From contig NZ_LSZH01000012.1 of assembly GCF_001647545.1 (NCBI RefSeq), positions 246,926-310,925 of the forward strand: a stretch of 64,000 bases of DNA, read 5' to 3'. The stretch comes from Acinetobacter sp. SFB (GTDB lineage Bacteria; Pseudomonadota; Gammaproteobacteria; Pseudomonadales; Moraxellaceae). Positions within the stretch are counted from its first letter, which is position 1. Each line of letters opens with the position of its first letter. The notes under the pieces were generated by a model that saw only the letters and a list, made by a program, of their open reading frames with translations, made no database searches and was not told where the DNA came from. Shown here one piece after another: positions 28,252 to 36,511 of this stretch. A program made the position numbers and the translations under genes.

Positions 28252-28847
28252 ATCAAGCCCTCTTTGAAAGCCAAAGTGGTTGTTTCTTTGCTCCATAGGT
28301 CAATTATACAATCGGGATCATTGACATTCAAATAATGCTGTAAATGAAACTGCTGTTTCAATAAGTGATGAACTGTCTCACCTGTCAATATAAATCCATC
28401 AATCGGATAACGCCAATGACAACATAAAACCATCCCTTGTGAAGTTAAACTATTTTCAACTTTTTCTATTAATTTGGATAACTCTTCTGGTTGAAGATAG
28501 TACATAATTTCACTGATGATAATCAGATCAAATGAGCCAGCAGGAAATTGGTCAGGAATGCGCTGCTGGATAACTTTTACATGAGATAAATGTTCAAGAC
28601 GTGTTTTCGCCAACTGTATCGCTTTAGAATTAGCATCGAGACAGATTAATTGCTTAGCTCTTTGAGCCAAGTGCTGACTAAAAACACCGTTAGAACAGCC
28701 AATTTCCAATACCTTTGAATAGATAGGTTTTAAAAGCAAGGCCAAGCAAATTTGCCGTTTACGCTCTTCATACCAACGCTGTTCATACTCCCAAGGGTCA
28801 TCACTTTTTTTATAAAGTTCATCAAAATAATCTGTTTGATCAAGCAC
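28248..28847 (-). CDS. NodS-like SAM-dependent methyltransferase
   Basis: A 199-residue class I methyltransferase. SAM motif I is VLEIGCSNGVFSQHLA, with acidic motif II ICLDANSKAIQLA and motif IV FDLIIISEIMYYL. The N-terminal YFDELYKKSDDPWEYEQRWY and ERKRQICLALL match the NodS group; NodS N-methylates the deacetylated sugar of Nod factors. Directly upstream is a PIG-L deacetylase, the same chemical logic (deacetylate, then methylate), overlapping by 8 bases. The actual acceptor here is unknown. Overlaps the glycosyltransferase by 4 bases. Confidence 0.9.
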   Translation of the reverse strand: MLDQTDYFDELYKKSDDPWEYEQRWYEERKRQICLALLLKPIYSKVLEIGCSNGVFSQHLAQRAKQLICLDANSKAIQLAKTRLEHLSHVKVIQQRIPDQFPAGSFDLIIISEIMYYLQPEELSKLIEKVENSLTSQGMVLCCHWRYPIDGFILTGETVHHLLKQQFHLQHYLNVNDPDCIIDLWSKETTTLAFKEGLI

Positions 28848-29622
28848 AAATATAGACCTCGTAAGGCAATAAAATTCGTTGAATAGTCTGCTTGGATAAA
28901 ATAGGCCCTTGTCCTGTAGTTGTATCGATTTCCAACTGACTTTTAAAACACAGGATTGCCTTATTTTTATCTTGTAATTGTTGCGGGGTAAGTTTCAGCT
29001 TTAAAGCCTTTTCCCATGGAATACGGCGATCATCCGGAGTGGCCCAATGCCATGCCCAAATCAGTACTTGATAACAGCTTAAGCAAGATTCATTGGTCAA
29101 TTGTTGTACCACTCGTCCTGTGGCTTCATGATCAGGATGCCCATCTTTATCAAAGGTACATACCAGAATATCATCCGGACAGATCAATTCTTTTAAAGCT
29201 TGATAAAGCCTGTCTTGCTGAGCAGTAATTTCACCATCCCTCAAATTTAAAGCAATACGTTTAACTGTATGATTTAGCCCTAATACTTCAAGCGCATGAT
29301 GAGTTTCAGCGGGCCGTATGGTATTTAATTGATCAGGTGTATAGAGCAGTGACTCTGGATGACTTTGAGTCCCGTTAGTGACGGCTACAAGTACAATGTC
29401 ACGCTTAAGCTCGGCAAGTTGTTGTAATAATCCTGCACACCCTAGAATTTCGTCGTCTGGATGTGGTGCGATGATAAGGACACGCTTTCCTTCGGGGAAG
29501 CAGGTGACTAGATCTAACTGTTTTAAAGACTCCAGTCCAGTCCAGCCTCGCCATTCTTGATAATTTGTTCCTTCTCCATAAATAATGCGATCTCCCACCT
29601 CATGGTCTTTTATAACATCCAT
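28840..29622 (-). CDS. PIG-L family deacetylase
   Basis: A 260-residue zinc-dependent LmbE/PIG-L enzyme that removes acetyl groups, usually from N-acetylglucosamine conjugates. The zinc and base motif is VLIIAPHPDDEILGCAG and the third ligand motif GHPDHEATG; VTNGTQSHP lies between. The N-terminal GEGTNYQEWRGWTGL is an extension shared by this operon type. It overlaps the acyl-CoA dehydrogenase gene by 13 bases and the methyltransferase gene by 8 bases. Together with the neighbours it suggests tailoring of an amino-sugar-containing compound; the compound is not known. Confidence 0.92.
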   Translation of the reverse strand: MDVIKDHEVGDRIIYGEGTNYQEWRGWTGLESLKQLDLVTCFPEGKRVLIIAPHPDDEILGCAGLLQQLAELKRDIVLVAVTNGTQSHPESLLYTPDQLNTIRPAETHHALEVLGLNHTVKRIALNLRDGEITAQQDRLYQALKELICPDDILVCTFDKDGHPDHEATGRVVQQLTNESCLSCYQVLIWAWHWATPDDRRIPWEKALKLKLTPQQLQDKNKAILCFKSQLEIDTTTGQGPILSKQTIQRILLPYEVYICA

Positions 29623-30599
29623 GTCGCACCTTCATCTTGCTGAAGTACAAGCTTTGCAATTTGTTCTAAATCAAATGCTGCATGACTCTGTCTTAAAAAG
29701 ACCGGCAAGTCTGCTGCTAAAGCGGCAAAGGTTCTATTTTCACAGAACGGTCGCGCACCAAGTGCCTTACCCACTTGCTCTAAAATCATTTGTGCAGTCT
29801 GCTCAACTTTGGCACGCAATATCCGGATAATGAGTTCATGGCTTTGCGCAGGATCTTGATCAATCTGATGTGCGACATGATGAAAATATTGTTTCGTTGT
29901 AAAGAGTAAAGTACTAATTTCTCCCAGATACATCAGACGATAAGCATGCGGCTTCGTTTGGCATTCCTGATATAAAAAATTGGCCAGACGTGCTGCAGCC
30001 CCAAACCAGCAGGCTGCCACTCCGGCTGCGCCGTGCCAAAACCCGGGTCTTTCTAAATAGGCATTTGAATCACCCACTGCTTCAGCATATACCTGATTAA
30101 AAGTTATTGATGCTGTACGGGTATGCTGCATTCCAACGGCGTTCCAACCGCTATGTTCGATTTGAATATTTGGCTGGCTCATATCGACAATGATTAATTG
30201 TGAATGATTGTGCTCATCGCGGTAGGTGAGCAGACCATAATCAACTAGTCCTGCACCCGAACACCAGTTTTTCTGACCTGAACAGAGCGCTTGCTTAAAA
30301 TGAATGGGAGGTGTACTTCCTTCCGCCGCCCATACAGCCCAAAGCCCAGTTTTGACCGGACTATAATTTAATTCATTTAAAATGCTCAGTGCATCAAGAT
30401 GGGATTCAAACCATTTGGCTAAATTTAAATTAGTGGATCCAAGCTTTGCCAATATCTTCCATCTCGCTAATGTTTCTCCTTCTCCCGGATGAGGAATATC
30501 AGGTACATACATGACGAGTTTTTTAATGGTATGTTCTAAATTTTGATGAATATCAGTTTCATGCTGTTCAAATTCAAACAAAACTTTATTTAAACCCAA
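29610..30599 (-). CDS. acyl-CoA dehydrogenase-like protein, TTG start
   Basis: A 329-residue flavoprotein-like member of the acyl-CoA dehydrogenase superfamily, shorter than the usual 380. Visible: GEGETLARWKILAKLGSTNL, KTGLWAVWAAEGSTPPIHFK, WCSGAGLVDYGLLTYRD and a helical C-half with ARPFCENRTFAALAADLPVF. The catalytic Glu of typical family members is not obvious, so the reaction is uncertain. The TTG at 30597-30599 is supported by AAAGGAG 8 bases upstream, and no ATG occurs for 29 codons. It heads the four-gene overlapping operon; the 268-base gap upstream has no other gene. Confidence 0.8.
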   Translation of the reverse strand: MGLNKVLFEFEQHETDIHQNLEHTIKKLVMYVPDIPHPGEGETLARWKILAKLGSTNLNLAKWFESHLDALSILNELNYSPVKTGLWAVWAAEGSTPPIHFKQALCSGQKNWCSGAGLVDYGLLTYRDEHNHSQLIIVDMSQPNIQIEHSGWNAVGMQHTRTASITFNQVYAEAVGDSNAYLERPGFWHGAAGVAACWFGAAARLANFLYQECQTKPHAYRLMYLGEISTLLFTTKQYFHHVAHQIDQDPAQSHELIIRILRAKVEQTAQMILEQVGKALGARPFCENRTFAALAADLPVFLRQSHAAFDLEQIAKLVLQQDEGATWML

Positions 30600-30867
30600 G
30601 GATATTTCTCCTTTTATTTTATTGCTCTACGCATTCATTCATACACCATGAATAGGAGTTTATAAGTGAATTTTATTTCTGCTGCATTTAAATCCATCTT
30701 AAAATGGTTAATTGTTTGAATTATAGTAATTTTGTATAGTAATGATAAAATAATATGAATTGCATAAGGCAAAATAGTAGCACCTTTTAGCATGACGCTA
30801 CAGTTTAAGATAATTTACTTTTATATGATTCATTAAAGAATCTCAAGGCACCTTTTAGGGCGTCAAG

Positions 30868-32031
30868 TTAAGGCGTCAAGATCACTTTACGGCAGTCCTG
30901 TTCACGTTTATCAAAGATACGATAACCTTCAGCTGCTTCTGACAGATTCATGCGATGAGTGATAATGACTTCGGGCGATAAGTCGCCGTTCTCAATATAC
31001 TCTAAAAGTTGAGGCAAAAATTTATGTACATGTGTTTGTCCCATTTTAAAAGTAAGACCTTTATCAAAGGCATCTCCAAAGAGGAATCCGTGAATGGGGC
31101 CTGCATACACACCCGGTACACTCACCACACCACCGCGACGCACCGCGGCTATACATTGCCGTAGCGCTGCCCCGCTTGAACCTTCGATTTTAAGATTGGT
31201 CAGCACAGTTTCAATCATGTTTCCCTTAGCTTCAAACCCAATCGCATCAATGACCGCATCTACACCGCGTTGACCCGCAGTATTACTGATAATAAATTCG
31301 GCCGCATCGACCTTGTCAAAATTTACCGGAATTGCCCCATAGGTGTTGCGAGCATACTCCAGGCGATAATGATTATGATCGACCATAAAGATCTGTTCAG
31401 CACCTAACATTTGTGCACATGCGGCGGATAGTAACCCCACAGGACCTGCTCCATAAATGGCTACACTGGAACCTTTACCAACATTTGCATTGGTCACCGC
31501 TTGCCACGCAGTGGGCAAAATATCGGTGAGGAATAATACTTTTTCATCGGACAATGAGCCTAGTACCTTAAAAGGCCCTACATTTCCCTTTGGCACCCGT
31601 ACATACTCCGCCTGACCACCCGGTATACCTCCATATAAATGACTATATCCAAACAGTGCTGCACCTGGGGGAATCTGTTTCTTATTTAAAATGGCTCCTC
31701 GCCCGGTATTGGTCTTTTCGCATGCTGCAGTCAAATCATGTTCGCAGAAAAAACAGTGGCCACAGGCAATAACAAAAGGGATAATCACCCGATCGCCTTT
31801 TTTGACTTCGGTGACAGCCGGCCCTACTTCTTCAACAATTCCCATAAATTCATGTCCGAAGATATCCCCTTCTTCAGTTGCAGGAATTTTACCGCGATAA
31901 AGATGCAGGTCTGAACCGCAGATGGCCGTCGCAGTGACCCGCAAAATGACATCATCAGGTTCCTGAATCACTGGATCTGGAACAGACTCAACTCGAACAT
32001 CTCGAGTGCCATGATAAGTAAGAGCACGCAT
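30868..32031 (-). CDS. zinc-dependent alcohol dehydrogenase (formaldehyde/threonine-dehydrogenase-like MDR)
   Basis: A 387-residue medium-chain dehydrogenase. Catalytic zinc ligands are in [10 protein letters not shown] and [12 protein letters not shown]; structural-zinc cysteines in [18 protein letters not shown]; the Rossmann motif is [13 protein letters not shown]. The insert [20 protein letters not shown] and the long C-terminal part match the glutathione-independent formaldehyde dehydrogenase-like MDR group, which uses NAD on small alcohols or aldehydes. The substrate is not determined. It is monocistronic, with a 700-base gap upstream. Start: first ATG, with AGGAAATC 8 bases before it. 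Confidence 0.92.
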   Translation of the reverse strand: MRALTYHGTRDVRVESVPDPVIQEPDDVILRVTATAICGSDLHLYRGKIPATEEGDIFGHEFMGIVEEVGPAVTEVKKGDRVIIPFVIACGHCFFCEHDLTAACEKTNTGRGAILNKKQIPPGAALFGYSHLYGGIPGGQAEYVRVPKGNVGPFKVLGSLSDEKVLFLTDILPTAWQAVTNANVGKGSSVAIYGAGPVGLLSAACAQMLGAEQIFMVDHNHYRLEYARNTYGAIPVNFDKVDAAEFIISNTAGQRGVDAVIDAIGFEAKGNMIETVLTNLKIEGSSGAALRQCIAAVRRGGVVSVPGVYAGPIHGFLFGDAFDKGLTFKMGQTHVHKFLPQLLEYIENGDLSPEVIITHRMNLSEAAEGYRIFDKREQDCRKVILTP

Positions 32032-32730
32032 AATGATTTCCTCTACTATTTTTCTATTTGAGTTTTAAATGCCAGATTTATGCTGAATAAATTTTTTAAA
32101 ATTTTACGGCGGATATTTTGCTACTCAATGATGCTTCTTTAAACTTATGGCTAAAATGACAATTGTTCATGTCTAAAATTGTATAAAATATAACGTTTGA
32201 GTTATTTAATTGTGTGTTTGAGGTATCTATAAATGTTAAGTTTTAGAATTTATTCCTCTCGTTTATATAAAACTCTTTTCTAGCCCAAGATGGTTTTAAC
32301 TGATTTTCCTCTACTTATAATTTATTGTCTAAGTCAAAAAAGAATACCCTATGGTCTTGTCCAAAATGATAAAGCTTAAAGCGTGGCTGCTCTTTTATGC
32401 TTTGCATTTAAATGTTGAGTAGAAAATAATGTTGATTAGAAAATAAGGGATGACAAGATTTATAGCAAACCGCATATAAAAGAAGCCCGGACAGGACATC
32501 AGGGCTTCTTTGGTTTGTAATCCACTTTTCGATAGACTTTAAAAAGATATTTTGCAAGGTATCTATAAAGTTGGTTTTTATTCATATCCTATATTGTGGC
32601 TAAATGAGTCAAAAAAAGTCATAGATATTATAGTCATTTAGTGTATTAAATAAGCTCAAGGTTTTTAACATTCGTAGCTTAAAAAAAATAATATAATTTT
32701 GCGGTTATCGTTGCAGCAAGGAGAAAACCG
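32032..32730. other. 700-base stretch with an orphan terminator
   Basis: Except for the hairpin at 32479-32511 this AT-rich stretch holds nothing I can call. The right end must carry the promoter of the catalase-like gene (ribosome site AAGGAG at about 32718). Confidence 0.4.
32479..32511 (+). terminator. orphan intrinsic terminator
   Basis: AAAGAAGCCC and GGGCTTCTTT form a 10-bp stem with a 13-base loop and flanking A and T. The nearest plus-strand gene upstream ends more than 5 kb away, and the alcohol dehydrogenase transcribes leftward from 32031. It therefore ends either an unannotated plus-strand RNA or a minus-strand one. Confidence 0.7.
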
Positions 32731-33918
32731 ATGCCAAATATGATGCGGCCGATACACTTTACGCTACTGTTCACTCTGACCCCTTTAATAGTGATGATCA
32801 TCGGTTGCTCTGCTACGCAACCTCAAAACTCCACTCTTACAGCGCTTCCCCCTCCTAACCGGATTGCTTATCCCCGCATTGATCCTGGTCTAAGTGAAAA
32901 ACTGTATCCTGATGAAGAGGCAATAGCCGAAAAAATCTCGGAGGTGATTGAAAAATCCATCCGTGAACAATATTCCACGGGCACTGCCCTTCGTGATGCA
33001 CATCCGAAAGCTCATGGATGTGTGCGAGCAGAGTTTCATGTGGGGGAAACACTTCCTCATTCCCTTGCGCAGGGAATTTTTATTCCCGGTAAAACCTATC
33101 AGGCATGGATTCGTTTCTCGAATGGTTCCCGTGATGCAACGAAGGCAGACATTAAAAGAGATGCAAGAGGCATGGCAATCAAGATTTTAGGTGTACCCGG
33201 GGAAAAACTTTTAAAGGATGAGGCCACTACACAAGACTTCATTATGATCAATCATCCAGTATTCTTCGCTAATGATCCTGAACGCTATATGGCATTGATG
33301 CAGGATATAAATAGCGACAATTTTTTTAGAAAGTTGCATATTCCTTTCGCACTTGGTGCTAAAGGAACTCTGAATGCCTTAAAACTCAATACCAGAATTT
33401 CAAATCCCCTGCAAACCCGATATTGGTCCATGGTTCCTTACCAGTTAGGACTAGGTAATGATCGTCAGGCGGTAAAATATTCTGCTAGAGCTTGTTCCAC
33501 AGTAACGGACCCTATGCCAGAAAAACTGAGTCATGATTTTCTGCGAAATGCCCTACGAAATAGTCTGCAAAAGGGCGATGCCTGTATGGAATTTCTGGTG
33601 CAACCTCGAACATCAGATCTGTTGCCCATCGAAGATTCAATGACCGAATGGAAAGAAACGCAAGCACCCTTTTATCAGGTCGCGACTATTCGTATTCCTA
33701 AACAGATTTTTGATACACCTGAACAGAATAAATTTTGTGAAAATCTTTCTTTCACCCCATGGCACTCTTTACCTGAACATAAACCACTCGGAGCAGTAAA
33801 CCGACTGCGTAAAGTGATTTATGACCGGATCAGTCGAGTCAGACATGAGATGAATTCCGTCAACAGAAACGCATTCCCAAGCCATGATTCATCGAAGCCC
33901 ATTAACTCAGTTAAGTGA
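32731..33918 (+). CDS. catalase-related haem protein, predicted lipoprotein
   Basis: A 395-residue member of the catalase-like superfamily (SrpA/allene-oxide-synthase-like group). The N-terminus is a lipoprotein signal, LIVMIIGC with Cys at residue 26. HPKAHGCVRAEFHVGE carries the candidate distal His, followed by WIRFSNGSRDATKADIKRDA, RGMAIKILG, TQDFIMINHPVFFAND and KYSARAC. It lacks the tetramer arm of true catalases and is shorter. Function unknown; relatives may act as peroxidases or lipid peroxide enzymes. AAGGAG stands 7 bases before the ATG. It is a lone gene on its strand. Confidence 0.85.
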   Translation: MPNMMRPIHFTLLFTLTPLIVMIIGCSATQPQNSTLTALPPPNRIAYPRIDPGLSEKLYPDEEAIAEKISEVIEKSIREQYSTGTALRDAHPKAHGCVRAEFHVGETLPHSLAQGIFIPGKTYQAWIRFSNGSRDATKADIKRDARGMAIKILGVPGEKLLKDEATTQDFIMINHPVFFANDPERYMALMQDINSDNFFRKLHIPFALGAKGTLNALKLNTRISNPLQTRYWSMVPYQLGLGNDRQAVKYSARACSTVTDPMPEKLSHDFLRNALRNSLQKGDACMEFLVQPRTSDLLPIEDSMTEWKETQAPFYQVATIRIPKQIFDTPEQNKFCENLSFTPWHSLPEHKPLGAVNRLRKVIYDRISRVRHEMNSVNRNAFPSHDSSKPINSVK

Positions 33919-34075
33919 TAATTATCAGGATAATATAGCGAAATTTCAGGTTTGAGCAATGGATTATGCTCACCCTATTTAAATCTAAATAGCCGTACAA
34001 TTTAATAAGATATGCTTCTTGCTGTTGAGCATTTAGATGAATGGATAGAAAGGATCTATTAATCAAATTTGACCA

Positions 34076-34100
34076 TAAAAAACCTCCCACAGGAGGCTGG
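34076..34100 (-). terminator. terminator of the 74-residue gene
   Basis: On the minus strand GCCTCC-TGTG-GGAGGT is followed by a run of six T, four bases after the stop codon. Confidence 0.85.
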
Positions 34101-34103
34101 TTG

Positions 34104-34328
34104 TTATTCTATTATTTCTATAATTAAGATGAATCTCTGACCTAAAGCAAGACGCATATTAGGCATCACCGAATGTCTAGGCATTTTGTCATAGGGATGT
34201 TTAGCTGAACACAAATAATTTCCCTCTCGATCACGATAAAAATAATTTAAAATACCCATGCTGGTATCTTCCTCAGCATCGAGTTCTATCATTTCACCTG
34301 TATTTCGATCTCTAGCAATAATTTTCAT
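34104..34328 (-). CDS. small protein of unknown function
   Basis: A 74-residue protein, MKIIARDRNTGEMIELDAEE then ILNYFYRDREGNYLCSAKHP and ALGQRFILIIEIIE. Its mixed polar beta-strand pattern suggests a small fold; no domain is recognised. AAGG lies about 8 bases before the ATG. A strong terminator follows at once, which supports a real transcribed gene. Confidence 0.6.
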   Translation of the reverse strand: MKIIARDRNTGEMIELDAEEDTSMGILNYFYRDREGNYLCSAKHPYDKMPRHSVMPNMRLALGQRFILIIEIIE

Positions 34329-34434
34329 TCTAATGCCTTATATTATGGATGAGGCTCTACAACTTATCATGACGGATAAATACACTTTTATCTGGGAACT
34401 TAACCCATACTGATCTTTACATAAGAAAAGAAAA

Positions 34435-34472
34435 AACTGCCCATAACACGTATGTGACGATGTTTTATGGGC
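34435..34472 (-). terminator. terminator of the two-gene zinc-ribbon operon
   Basis: GCCCATAA and TTATGGGC pair (with additional ACA/TGT pairs inside) and, read on the minus strand, are followed by AGTTTTTTCTTTT. It closes the operon 34503-34854. Confidence 0.85.
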
Positions 34473-34502
34473 CGTAGTAGATTAGGCTATCAGGGGTGAA
34501 AC

Positions 34503-34616
34503 TCATATTTTGTCTAGGTTTTTTCCACATTTTCGGCACACTTTGATTGTCTTGCCCTTGTCATTCTGTTCATACTCATATGCGTGCCAACAACACAACT
34601 CTCTTAAAAATTGCAT
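34503..34616 (-). CDS. 37-residue zinc-ribbon microprotein
   Basis: Starts MQFLRELCCWHAYEYEQND, continues KGKTIKVCRKCGKNLDKI and stops. CCWH and CRKC give four thiol/imidazole ligands in the spacing of a small zinc ribbon. It begins four bases after the stop of the 77-residue gene, with GGAG 10 bases upstream, and is followed by a strong terminator, so transcription and translation are plausible. Function unknown; similar tiny zinc-ribbon proteins occur in phages and chromosomes of Acinetobacter, as far as I recall. Confidence 0.6.
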   Translation of the reverse strand: MQFLRELCCWHAYEYEQNDKGKTIKVCRKCGKNLDKI

Positions 34617-34620
34617 TAAA

Positions 34621-34854
34621 TTAATACTCCACGGTAATCACAAATGTATTCTCGCCCTCTAAATGAGTTTGAAAATTAAAAGCGTGTTTTCGGCAGTATT
34701 CTTCCAATTCTAAAATTGCACCCTTTTCGATAGAATCCAAAGGTTCTTTTAACCGAACGGGATTTTGCTCTCGTTTAGCAATAGCATTGTGAAGTTGAGT
34801 AAATAACTCTTCAAATGTTAGTAGCGAAGTTAATTCAGTCATTTTGGTCACCAT
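34621..34854 (-). CDS. small protein of unknown function
   Basis: A 77-residue acidic protein from the first ATG, or 73 residues from the in-frame ATG at 34842 that has GGTGA just before it. LTFEELFTQLHNAIAKREQN and KGAILELEEYCRKHAFNFQT are helices, and the end is FVITVEY. No domain recognised. First of two genes with the zinc-ribbon microprotein, with only four bases between them. Confidence 0.6.
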   Translation of the reverse strand: MVTKMTELTSLLTFEELFTQLHNAIAKREQNPVRLKEPLDSIEKGAILELEEYCRKHAFNFQTHLEGENTFVITVEY

Positions 34855-35247
34855 TGATTACCAAAAGTACAATTACAACCTAAATATAAAGTCATAAAGG
34901 CTTCAACAATAAATCACAAACATTTGTTTTATATTATTAATTATCTATGTACTATTTACTCCATCCACTTCCAGTAAACAATTTTATCAAAGTATTCATA
35001 GGCCTGAAGACAAAATAATTTAGGTGGAAATTAGCGCATTTAATTTTTTTAAAAAATAGAATTTTAATTCCAATAAAATATGCTTAATCGGGTGAATTAT
35101 TCGAATTTAGCTAATTGATTTATTTTTCTTTATCTACGAATAATTAAGATCTCCTAATATTTCATTAATAAATTTTTAAAAAATTATTTTCAATAATTTG
35201 TTTTAATTGAATTTTTATTTTACAAATTTAGCCAGTGTGATGGTAAT

Positions 35248-35275
35248 AAAAAAGCCCACCTGTGTTAGGCAAGCT
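35248..35275 (-). terminator. terminator of the 89-residue gene
   Basis: On the minus strand an 8-bp stem with several G-U pairs (GCTTGCCT against AGGTGGGC) is followed by six T. The 470 bases upstream of 35248 up to 34854 are very AT-rich, with no gene seen. Confidence 0.6.
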
Positions 35276-35328
35276 TCTCTTGTTATTTGAATTGATTAAA
35301 GGGAATAGTGTTAAAACAAATTAAATAC

Positions 35329-35598
35329 TTATCGGTGTAATTGTTTATACACCCATGCCAAAAAATCATTTTTATGCCGTATAGGAGGCGCTAAATTAAT
35401 ATTGATTATTTGTCGGCTGCCAAATTTACCAATAATTTTAGAAGGTGAATCAAGCCTTATTTCCGATTTTTGATCCTGCTGTATTTCTGAAAAAAACTCT
35501 AATAATAGATCTAATTCTCCCTTGGTTTTAAAGTTTGGTTTCTCAGCCATAAAGTTATAAACTTGCTGTAACATCTGAAAATTAGTAGCACTTTTCAT
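35329..35598 (-). CDS. small protein of unknown function
   Basis: An 89-residue protein beginning MKSATNFQMLQQVYNFMAEK and ending NDFLAWVYKQLHR, with KGELDLLLEFFSEIQQDQKS in the middle. Mostly helical, slightly basic. I do not recognise it. GGAG precedes the ATG by about 10 bases and a terminator follows the stop, so it is likely a real single gene. Confidence 0.65.
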   Translation of the reverse strand: MKSATNFQMLQQVYNFMAEKPNFKTKGELDLLLEFFSEIQQDQKSEIRLDSPSKIIGKFGSRQIININLAPPIRHKNDFLAWVYKQLHR

Positions 35599-35701
35599 TT
35601 TTCATTACTCCAGCAAACCTATTAATTAAATAATATACACCCGAAGAATTTCAAAAATATTCACTGCATTTGTTAGCGGATTGTTCACATTTAGTTATAA
35701 A

Positions 35702-35728
35702 AAAAAGCCCATCTTTCGATGAGCTTTT
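35702..35728 (-). terminator. terminator of the DUF333-I78 lipoprotein gene
   Basis: Read on the minus strand AAAAGCTCATC-GAAA-GATGGGCTTTT is a nearly perfect stem ending in eight T, some 40 bases after the stop codon. Confidence 0.88.
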
Positions 35729-35770
35729 AAGTTGTTAGTTTTACGTCAATAACTTTACTTTAATAAAAAA

Positions 35771-36205
35771 TTAACCACAGCTTGCCTGGGTAATTTTCTT
35801 AGTAACTGGATCGATGGTCACTGTAATTCGATTTGCACGGTAATCCATCGTTACTGGCTGTCCAGGCGCTATTCTACGAATAATTTCAGATTGAGTTTTT
35901 TGTTTAATCTGACCATCAGTTAAACCTGTTTTTCCTACCAAAACTTTCGCCTCATCTGCTAAGCATTCTTTTGAACTGTTTCGGAAATATTTCCACTCTT
36001 CAATAACCTGATTATTTGGCAAATGGCAATAAGCTACCTGACCGTTGGTCTCATTTTTGATTTCTAATTTTCCACCTTGGTTAATACAATACTCACTCGC
36101 AGGATTGGCTGTACCTAACTTTGGTGCAAGAGTACCTGTGTTGTGTACAGTTGAACAGGCTGCAAGTGAGGAAATCATAAAGCCTAGTAACGCTATTTTT
36201 TTCAT
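35771..36205 (-). CDS. lipoprotein with DUF333 and inhibitor I78 domains
   Basis: A 144-residue lipoprotein: the signal MKKIALLGFMISSLAACS has the lipobox LAAC with Cys17. Residues 35-75 are DUF333 (ANPASEYCINQGGKLEIKNE, then GQVAYCHLPNNQVIEEW). Residues 80-144 match the I78 serine-protease inhibitor family (ECLADEAKVLVGKTGLTDGQ and DYRANRITVTID near the end). It would sit in the envelope and could inhibit elastase-like proteases. The 300 bases upstream hold no gene. Sequence marks are clear; inhibitory action is inference from the family. Confidence 0.88.
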   Translation of the reverse strand: MKKIALLGFMISSLAACSTVHNTGTLAPKLGTANPASEYCINQGGKLEIKNETNGQVAYCHLPNNQVIEEWKYFRNSSKECLADEAKVLVGKTGLTDGQIKQKTQSEIIRRIAPGQPVTMDYRANRITVTIDPVTKKITQASCG

Positions 36206-36466
36206 GATTTTGAATTCTTAGTAAAATTCAAAGATATCAAAAATAGGAATAGTATCAATGTTGTTATTTGAGGCAACACCCTCTACTTCAAGCTTAGCTG
36301 TAGAAACTATAAGAATTTTAATCGGTTGCTCCTAATTTTAATCATATGGTCTAATTGTGATGCTGTGTGATAACTTTAATTTACCTTTTAAATAAAGTTA
36401 ATAATGGGCTAAAAGTATTAAAATCGAGAATGAAACTGTAGATCAAAAGTAAAAAGCGTACAGTAA

Positions 36467-36494
36467 AAAAATGAGCCTATAAAAGCTCATTTTT
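36467..36494 (-). terminator. terminator of MFS gene 1
   Basis: AAAAATGAGC and GCTCATTTTT pair around an 8-base loop, 18 bases after the stop of the MFS gene transcribed leftward. The symmetric A/T tracts allow action in either direction. Confidence 0.88.
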
Positions 36495-36511
36495 CTTCTT
36501 TATAGCTTTTA

